NCBI GenBank assembly: GCA_013203415.1
Contig: JABMQE010000004.1
Span: forward strand, 1 to 11,006
Length of the DNA stretch: 11,006 bases
Source of the DNA: Candidatus Falkowiibacteriota bacterium
GTDB taxonomy: Bacteria; Patescibacteriota; Patescibacteriia; UBA2591; JABMQE01
Reading direction: 5' to 3'
Shown here: positions 6,389 through 11,006 of the stretch, in pieces
Layout of the letters: every line of letters starts with the position of its first letter
Position numbering within the stretch: the first letter of the stretch is position 1
Program-made: the position numbers and the translations under genes
Notes under the pieces: generated by a model
Told to the model about the DNA's origin: nothing
The model's input: only the letters and a program-made list of their open reading frames with translations
The model's database searches: none

Positions 6389-6405
6389 TTTTGGTAATAC
6401 CAAAA
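6389..6405. promoter_or_regulatory. Perfect palindrome, operator-like, between the cassette and dnaE
   Basis: TTTTGGTAATACCAAAA is a perfect 8+1+8 inverted repeat. It lies 8 bases upstream of the cassette's -35 box and 43 bases upstream of the dnaE start codon. Position and symmetry fit a binding site for a dimeric regulator of the cassette, dnaE or both. No regulator gene is visible in the window. Confidence 0.5.
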
Positions 6406-6448
6406 TATCGGGAGACGCTCTACGTTTTGTAATTCATATCATACCTAA

Positions 6449-9400
6449 ATGCAATTTACACATTTACATACCCATAGCCACTATTCTCTACTCGACGGGT
6501 TGGCAAAGATTGGGGATTTAGTGGCAAAAGCAAAAGAATATAAAATGGAATCCTTGGCCTTAACCGACCATGGGGTTATGTATGGGGCGATTGAATTTTA
6601 TAAAACATGCAAAGACGCAGGCATCAAGCCGATTATCGGATGCGAGGTTTATGTGGCACCGAATGGCCGACTTAAAAAAAGGCCGAGAGTTGATGAGGAG
6701 AGGTTCCATTTAATTCTTTTGGCAAAAAACGATGCAGGGTATAAAAATTTGTTAAAGCTGACTTCCAAAGCGCATTTGGAAGGTTTTTATTATAAACCGC
6801 GAGTTGACCTTGAGATTCTTAAAAAACATAGCGAGGGTTTGATTGCAAGTTCGGCCTGTTTGCAGGGAGAGATTTCTAGATTGATTTTATCGGACAAGCG
6901 GGAGAGGGCAAAAGAAAAAGCTTTGGAGTATAAGGAAATATTCGGCGAGGGTAATTTTTATTTGGAAGTTCAGCATCATCCAAACATTCCAGAGCAAGGA
7001 CAGGTTAACGAAATTATTTTTGAGATATCTCGCGAGACCGAAATTCCCTGTATTGCCACTAATGATGTTCATTATTTAGAGCCAGATGATGCAGAGGCAC
7101 AGGATATTTTATTATGCTTACAAACAAAAAAGAAACTGACTGATACGGACAGGATGAATATGATGGGAGAGGATTTTTCTTTTTATTCGTCCGAGAAAAT
7201 ACTCGCGGGATTTCCTACTCATCCAGAGGTAGTAGAAAATACGCAAAAAATTGCAGAGAAATGCAATCTGGAAATCGAGCTGGGTGAGATTAAGTTGCCG
7301 CATTTTGAGGTGCCGGGAGGTGCGAGTAATGAGGAATATCTTGAGAAATTATGCGCGGAGGGACTTGTTAAGCGGTACGGATATAACAGAGGAGGACAGA
7401 AGACGGAGGACGGGGGACGGAAAGATGAGGCTGGGGTTGATGAGATTGTGATGGAGAGATTAGCGTATGAGTTAGGGATTATTGAGAAGACGGGTTTTGC
7501 TCCTTATTTTTTAATCGTGGCGGATTTTGTTAACTGGGCCAAGGACCGGGCAATCGTTGTCGGGCCTGGACGGGGAAGCGCTGCTGGGAGTATTGTTTCG
7601 TATTTATTAAATATTACGGACTTGGACCCGATTAAATATGAGCTTTTGTTTGAGCGGTTTTTAAATCCGGAGCGAATATCTATGCCTGATATTGATCTTG
7701 ATTTTGCTGACGTGCGAAGAGATGAAGTGATAGAGTATGTGAGCCAAAAGTATGGCAAGGACCACGTAAGCCAGATTATCACTTTTGGAACAATGGCGGC
7801 GCGGGCGGCTATTAGAGATGTGGGCCGGGTTTTTGATATGAGTTATAGCTATTGCGACCAAATCGCCAAAATGATACCGATGTTTACAGGGCTTTTTGAT
7901 GCTTTGGAGGCAAATTCGGAATTAAAAGACATGTATGAAAAAGACCCGGAGGCAAAAAAATTGATTGATACGGCCATGAAATTAGAGGGTGTGGCCAGAC
8001 ATGCATCGACCCATGCCTGCGGGGTTGTGATTACCAAAGAGGCATCAAACAACTATATCCCCTTGCAGTATGATTCCAAAGCAGACGAGAAGGCAGTGGT
8101 AAGCCAATATTCTATGAAGCCGATTGAGGATCTTGGGCTTTTGAAAATGGATTTTTTGGGACTTAAAAATTTAACAATTATGGAAAGGGCCTTAAAGCAG
8201 ATTAAATATAATAGAAATATTGAGGTTGAGATAGATAAGATTCCTTTGGATGATGCCAAAACTTTCGAGCTTTTACGCAAGGGCGATACGACTGGGGTTT
8301 TTCAGCTTGAGTCCGCAGGGATGAAACGATACTTAAAACAGCTTAAGCCGACAGAGCTCGAGGATATAATTGCGATGGTTTCTTTGTATCGGCCGGGACC
8401 GATGGAATGGATTCCGGATTATATTGATGGCAAGCATGGCAGAAAAAAGCCGTATTATCTTCATCCAAAATTAGAACCGATCTTGGAAAAAACATACGGG
8501 GTGGCGATTTATCAGGAGCAAGTTTTGGAGATTGCCAGGGATTTAGCGGGTTTTACCTTGGGCGAGGCAGATATTTTGCGCAAGGCAGTGGGCAAGAAAA
8601 TAAAAAATCTTTTGGACGAGCAAAAGATAAAATTTATAGACGGCTGTGTGACAAACGGGGTTAACAGAAAAGTGGCAGAAAAAGTTTTTTCGTTTATCGA
8701 ACCGTTTGCGGGCTATGGATTTAACCGAAGCCATGCGGCCTGCTATGCTATGATTGCTTATGAGACGGCTTTTCTTAAAGCGAATTTTCCAGGTGAATTT
8801 ATGGCTTCTTTGCTAACAAGCGACCATCATGATGCAGACAGGATTGCGATTGAGGTTGAGGAATGCCGAGGTATGGGAATAGAGGTACTACCTCCAGACA
8901 TAAATGAGAGCTTCAAACGCTTCGCTGTAGTTCAAAGTACTACTGCTGAAGATGAACAAGAAATAAGAAACCCTTCGACATGGCTCAGGGCAGGCAAGAA
9001 ACAAGAAACAAAGGACGTGAATGACACAAATGACGCGAATAATGAGCAACATGGGAAAATAGCCCCTAGTGACCCTTCGACTTCGCTCAGGGCAGGCGAG
9101 TTGCGAGTGACGAGTGACGATACCACTAGTGAGACAAATGATGATAACAATGATAATAAGCAAAGTGGACGCGAGGCCATTAGATTTGGCTTACTAGCGA
9201 TTAAGAATGTTGGAGAACATATTGTGGAAGTGGTTGTTGCAGAAAGGCAGGAAAATGGTCCTTATCAAAGTTTGGAAGATTTTTTAGAGCGAGTGGAAGA
9301 CAAAGACCTAAATAAAAAATCTTTGGAGAGTTTGATAAAAAGCGGGGCTTTGGATAGGTTTGGGGATAGAAACCAATTACTTTCTAATTTGGAGTTGATT

Positions 9401-10294
9401 CTTAATTTTAGCAAAGATATCCAGCAGGAAAAAGCAAGCAGCCAAGGAAATCTTTTTAGAGAGGCTGGACAAATGGCCAGGCCTTCTTTGGCTTTGCAAT
9501 CGGCAGAAGCAATAGATAAAAAAACAAAACTTTCCTGGGAAAAAGAGCTTTTAGGCCTTTATATTTCGGAGCACCCTTTTATGGAGTTCGAGGGGCATCT
9601 TAGAAATATAACCCGCCGAGCTAATGATACAGAGGGGGCTCTAAATGCGAATGTGAAAATGGCAGGGGTAATTACTGATATTAAAAAAATTATTACAAAA
9701 TCCAACGAGCCAATGCTTTTTGTGAAAATTGAGGATACAACTGGCACGATTGAAATTTTGGTTTTTCCACGGACTTTGAAAGCGACGGAGGCAATTTGGC
9801 AGGAGGAAAAAGCAGTGGTAGTTTCGGGCCAGCTTTCGGACAAGGACGGGGTAAGCAAGGTTCTTTGCGGCAAGGTTTGGGAAATAACAAGGGAGGGTTT
9901 GGAAAAATTGATGGAGGAGGTTAAGGCCTACGAGCCAAGCAATAGGAATGGGAGATACTACGGGAATCAGGATTCGGGACGGGCGTATGTGAATTATTCA
10001 AAAAAACAAGAAAACAATGAAACAAAAAAACAAAATACGAATGACGAACCATTACCAACAAAGAAGATTGAGATTACGGTGCCTAATGGGTTAAGCCATG
10101 AGAGGAGTACGAGCTTGAAAAGTTTGATAAAGCAAGGTGAGGGCGGCGAGTACAAGGTTTGTTTTGCTTTTCCTAATGCCCAGACAGGGATTGCTAAAAA
10201 AATTGTGACTAACTCTTATATAAAGCTTGATGAAAATGTGAAACAGAAAATTGAGGGGATAACGGGTGTGGGGAGTGTTAACTTAGAAGAGTAA
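6449..10294 (+). CDS. dnaE: DNA polymerase III alpha subunit
   Basis: This is the replicative polymerase (1281 residues). PHP domain ~1-285: starts directly with HLHTHSHYS and keeps all nine expected metal ligands (H7, H9, D16, H41, E66, H87, C137, D206, H208), so 3'-5' proofreading is plausible. Palm ~350-590: PGRGSAAGS (373-381) and catalytic D414/D416 in PDIDLDF plus D568 in KMDFLGL. Fingers ~590-828: SLYRPGPMEW, GYGFNRSHA. Tandem HhH ~910-990. A clamp-binding motif QGNLF is at 999-1003. The OB domain is ~1069-1147, then a low-complexity linker and a ~70-residue C-terminal domain ending GVGSVNLEE. Two insertions relative to the family: ~315-328 (GGQKTEDGGRKDE) and 829-909 (81 polar residues), both tied to repeats. 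The start is set by the PHP motif; there is no SD, and a TATCAT 6 bases upstream could give a leaderless transcript. Confidence 0.98.
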   Translation: MQFTHLHTHSHYSLLDGLAKIGDLVAKAKEYKMESLALTDHGVMYGAIEFYKTCKDAGIKPIIGCEVYVAPNGRLKKRPRVDEERFHLILLAKNDAGYKNLLKLTSKAHLEGFYYKPRVDLEILKKHSEGLIASSACLQGEISRLILSDKRERAKEKALEYKEIFGEGNFYLEVQHHPNIPEQGQVNEIIFEISRETEIPCIATNDVHYLEPDDAEAQDILLCLQTKKKLTDTDRMNMMGEDFSFYSSEKILAGFPTHPEVVENTQKIAEKCNLEIELGEIKLPHFEVPGGASNEEYLEKLCAEGLVKRYGYNRGGQKTEDGGRKDEAGVDEIVMERLAYELGIIEKTGFAPYFLIVADFVNWAKDRAIVVGPGRGSAAGSIVSYLLNITDLDPIKYELLFERFLNPERISMPDIDLDFADVRRDEVIEYVSQKYGKDHVSQIITFGTMAARAAIRDVGRVFDMSYSYCDQIAKMIPMFTGLFDALEANSELKDMYEKDPEAKKLIDTAMKLEGVARHASTHACGVVITKEASNNYIPLQYDSKADEKAVVSQYSMKPIEDLGLLKMDFLGLKNLTIMERALKQIKYNRNIEVEIDKIPLDDAKTFELLRKGDTTGVFQLESAGMKRYLKQLKPTELEDIIAMVSLYRPGPMEWIPDYIDGKHGRKKPYYLHPKLEPILEKTYGVAIYQEQVLEIARDLAGFTLGEADILRKAVGKKIKNLLDEQKIKFIDGCVTNGVNRKVAEKVFSFIEPFAGYGFNRSHAACYAMIAYETAFLKANFPGEFMASLLTSDHHDADRIAIEVEECRGMGIEVLPPDINESFKRFAVVQSTTAEDEQEIRNPSTWLRAGKKQETKDVNDTNDANNEQHGKIAPSDPSTSLRAGELRVTSDDTTSETNDDNNDNKQSGREAIRFGLLAIKNVGEHIVEVVVAERQENGPYQSLEDFLERVEDKDLNKKSLESLIKSGALDRFGDRNQLLSNLELILNFSKDIQQEKASSQGNLFREAGQMARPSLALQSAEAIDKKTKLSWEKELLGLYISEHPFMEFEGHLRNITRRANDTEGALNANVKMAGVITDIKKIITKSNEPMLFVKIEDTTGTIEILVFPRTLKATEAIWQEEKAVVVSGQLSDKDGVSKVLCGKVWEITREGLEKLMEEVKAYEPSNRNGRYYGNQDSGRAYVNYSKKQENNETKKQNTNDEPLPTKKIEITVPNGLSHERSTSLKSLIKQGEGGEYKVCFAFPNAQTGIAKKIVTNSYIKLDENVKQKIEGITGVGSVNLEE
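7395..7422 (+). repeat. GACGGAR heptamer array inside dnaE
   Basis: Four consecutive heptamers, GACAGAA, GACGGAG, GACGGGG and GACGGAA, fall within codons for residues about 316-325 (KTEDGGR). The site lies between the PHP domain and the polymerase core, where homologues usually have a short loop. The reading frame stays open. Confidence 0.6.
8971..8995 (+). repeat. Palindromic repeat element copy in dnaE (first)
   Basis: This 25-base element begins CCCTTCGAC, then ATG, and ends GCTCAGGGCAGGC. CCCT and AGGG arms face each other. It encodes PSTWLRAG (residues 842-849). It matches the element at 9073-9097 at 23 of 25 positions. Confidence 0.75.
9073..9097 (+). repeat. Palindromic repeat element copy in dnaE (second)
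   Basis: This 25-base element begins CCCTTCGAC, then TTC, and ends GCTCAGGGCAGGC. It encodes PSTSLRAG (residues 876-883), a peptide I recognise from many CPR proteins. A reverse-orientation heptamer run (TTGCGAG, TGACGAG, TGACG) follows at once at 9101-9119, as if the two repeat types were inserted together. Confidence 0.75.
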
Positions 10295-10329
10295 AATTTG
10301 GATTTTGGATTGCTGCTTGTTAGCGGGTC

Positions 10330-10452
10330 TTATGTTTTACTTATGACCCACGCGAAAATGGAAGATTGAAAATGGAAATCGGTGTAACCCTCAAAAGCAA
10401 GGGCAGAAGCTGGGAGATAGAACATTATCAGAAGCATCAGGAAAATACGCAT
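10330..10452 (-). CDS. 40-residue peptide with signal sequence (possibly truncated gene)
   Basis: This small ORF begins MRIFLMLLIMFYLPASALA, a textbook signal peptide with a likely cleavage after ALA (residue 19), leaving a 21-residue product (FEGYTDFHFQSSIFAWVISK then T). The ATG at 10452 has a full AAAGGAGG SD 6 bases ahead, and a good promoter lies at 10541-10569. The mature part has three Phe and one Trp and no Cys. Its middle (DFHFQSSIF) is written by a TTTCCATTTTCAATC-like stretch that resembles dispersed CPR filler sequence, so the gene may be the 5' remnant of a longer secreted protein cut short by a repeat. Its stop lies in a GGGTC/GACCC hairpin (about 10325-10351). The family is unknown; it may be a secreted or surface peptide. 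Confidence 0.5.
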   Translation of the reverse strand: MRIFLMLLIMFYLPASALAFEGYTDFHFQSSIFAWVISKT

Positions 10453-10457
10453 GGTGC

Positions 10458-10471
10458 ACCTCCTTTGAGGT
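10458..10471 (-). promoter_or_regulatory. SD hairpin of the small secreted peptide gene
   Basis: On the minus strand ACCTC, AAAG, GAGGT form a perfect 5-bp stem with a 4-base loop. The 3' arm is the core of the SD (AAAGGAGG), so the ribosome site can be sequestered. The comparable site at 6300-6313 before cassette gene 1 is CCTC, ACAAAG, GAGG. Confidence 0.5.
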
Positions 10472-10494
10472 ATGGAGCATGATGAAGCAGTTTT

Positions 10495-10510
10495 GTGCAC
10501 ATTTGTGCAC
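10495..10510 (-). repeat. GTGCAC repeats in the peptide gene leader
   Basis: GTGCAC occurs at 10495-10500 and 10505-10510, forming on the minus strand a direct repeat GTGCACAAAT/GTGCACAAAA. A third GTGCAC lies between the SD and the start codon (10454-10459). Each hexamer is itself a palindrome, so these can pair with one another and close a leader structure of about 55 bases. Confidence 0.45.
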
Positions 10511-10540
10511 TATTATGAGCTAGCAAAATGAACTCGTTTG

Positions 10541-10569
10541 AGAGTATCATAAATATGATAAAATGTCAA
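10541..10569 (-). promoter_or_regulatory. Promoter of the peptide gene with overlapping operator-like repeat
   Basis: A perfect -35 box TTGACA (10569-10564) is followed by a 17-base spacer and TACTCT (10546-10541), with TGA before it (extended -10 type). The spacer is almost filled by the inverted repeat TATCATAAATATGATA (10545-10560; perfect 7-bp arms around AA). A protein bound there would block the promoter. The leader to the ATG at 10452 is about 80 bases. Confidence 0.6.
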
Positions 10570-10597
10570 TAAGAGGATAAAAAGTGGGTAAGTTGGG

Positions 10598-10627
10598 TGG
10601 ACATAAGATAGGGGGTGAGGGTATAAT
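10598..10627 (+). promoter_or_regulatory. Promoter of the membrane protein gene at the window end
   Basis: TGGACA (10598-10603), an 18-base spacer and a perfect TATAAT (10622-10627) precede the ATG at 10670. The leader is about 35 bases and carries the SD AGGAG (10656-10660). Confidence 0.6.
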
Positions 10628-10669
10628 AAGGAAAGTTAATAAAATTATACGTTACAGGAGACCAATTTT

Positions 10670-11006
10670 ATGTCTGCAAATAAAAATGACAGTAAAAAAA
10701 TGGATTTAAGCAAGGATATCGAAGAGGTGGTAAAGCCAAGAAGAAATGAATCGAGGCAAGAGCTGGTGATTCCGCAAGGAAGCGGCTCTTCGTTTGGCAA
10801 GATTGCTTTTACTTTTATCGGACTGGCGATTGTTTTGATTATCGGCGTTTTTTATTTTTCTTATCTTTATACTACTTTGATTGTTACTCCAAATCTACAG
10901 CCAATAACTTCGGATTTTGATTTGCAGGTAACAATGCTAAATAAAATAAAAGAAGAGAACGGGGAAACTAATGATGTTTATAAAATGCTGGATGAATGGT
11001 CGATTA
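10670..11006 (+). CDS. Single-pass membrane protein, 5' part only, function unknown
   Basis: The first 112 codons are in the window; the frame is open at the right edge. The N-terminus (about 1-42) is charged and cytoplasmic-looking (MSANKNDSKKMDLSKDIEEV, then a Lys/Arg-rich stretch). One transmembrane segment lies at about 43-66 (IAFTFIGLAIVLIIGVFYF). The outside part begins YTTLIVTPNLQPITSDFDLQV. A short beta-like segment with a VTP motif right after the membrane span recalls membrane-anchored CPR surface proteins, but this is a weak resemblance and no family is assigned. The start at 10670 is supported by AGGAG 9 bases upstream and the promoter at 10598-10627. Confidence 0.75.
   Translation, partial: MSANKNDSKKMDLSKDIEEVVKPRRNESRQELVIPQGSGSSFGKIAFTFIGLAIVLIIGVFYFSYLYTTLIVTPNLQPITSDFDLQVTMLNKIKEENGETNDVYKMLDEWSI

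Larger units (their letters stand above)
8933..9175 (+). other. Repeat-built 81-residue insertion in DnaE
   Basis: Homologous DnaE proteins pass almost directly from the equivalent of DINESFKRFAVV to IRFGLLAIKNVG. Here about 81 residues (829-909) rich in Asn, Asp, Thr, Glu and Ser are added. Within them are two palindromic elements (8971-8995 and 9073-9097), a heptamer run (about 9101-9119) and an Asn/Asp-rich stretch. The frame remains open, and the polymerase domains on both sides are intact. Confidence 0.75.

Noticed and set aside
6321..6521. Plus-strand ORF starting with GTG, hydrophobic N-terminus (VRIFLLLLTLYFIL), with a GAGG nearby
   Set aside because: It runs through the cassette promoter and leader and overlaps the dnaE start in another frame, and after residue 20 it looks like random translation of promoter DNA.
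8888..9180. Minus-strand ORFs containing CPERSRR-type peptides
   Set aside because: They are antisense readings of the palindromic elements and low-complexity insertion in dnaE. Such peptides are a signature of the repeat, not of a protein.
10323..10353. GGGTC/GACCC hairpin after dnaE as a terminator
   Set aside because: The stem has internal T-T mismatches and neither strand shows a U-tract after it, so I did not list it as a terminator.
1..11006. tRNA, rRNA or known riboswitch genes
   Set aside because: I saw no tRNA-like T-arm/acceptor pattern, rRNA sequence or recognisable riboswitch core on either strand. A covariance search would be needed to exclude small RNAs fully.

Overview
The window looks like a chromosomal piece of an uncultivated Patescibacteria (Candidate Phyla Radiation) bacterium, probably of the Parcubacteria type. 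This is inferred from AT-rich genes mostly lacking Shine-Dalgarno (SD) sites, single-pass membrane proteins of unknown function typical of these lineages, and short palindromic and heptamer repeats embedded in coding regions. The peptides those repeats encode (PSTSLRAG and its reverse-frame form CPERSRR) are ones I recognise from predicted CPR proteins. TGA ends one gene as a normal stop and there are no in-frame TGAs in the long genes, so the recoded lineages (Gracilibacteria, Absconditabacteria) are unlikely.

Layout, left to right. Positions 154-2371 hold a minus-strand operon: a small zinc-ribbon protein, ribosomal protein bL25 (CTC form) with a long acidic tail, and a membrane-anchored DUF3048 (YerB-like) protein, all behind a near-consensus promoter at 2419-2447. 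Then comes rodA (minus), the peptidoglycan glycosyltransferase of cell elongation. A 360-base gene-free stretch follows, with an 18-bp inverted repeat and a GC-rich structured block. Next are a divergent pair, a 295-residue single-pass extracytoplasmic protein (minus, apparently leaderless) and a 119-residue single-pass coiled-coil-like protein (plus).

Positions 5401-6405 are compositionally different. They hold a self-contained minus-strand cassette of three small unrecognised genes with strong SD sites, a visible promoter, a palindromic operator-like site and a rho-independent terminator. It is much richer in G+C than its neighbours and is the best candidate here for something undescribed. 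It lies head-to-head with dnaE (6449-10294), a full-length replicative DNA polymerase III alpha subunit. Its PHP domain keeps all nine expected metal ligands, so it may proofread for itself. It also carries repeat-derived in-frame insertions.

Downstream of dnaE is a second minus-strand cassette, below the usual ORF cutoff. It encodes a 40-residue peptide with a signal sequence, behind a TTGACA promoter overlapped by a perfect inverted repeat. Its SD hairpin resembles that of the three-gene cassette. The window ends in the 5' part of a plus-strand single-pass membrane protein with its own promoter.

Functionally, the recognisable genes are housekeeping (replication, ribosome, cell wall). The two small-protein cassettes flanking dnaE are the accessory part and have no function I can assign.
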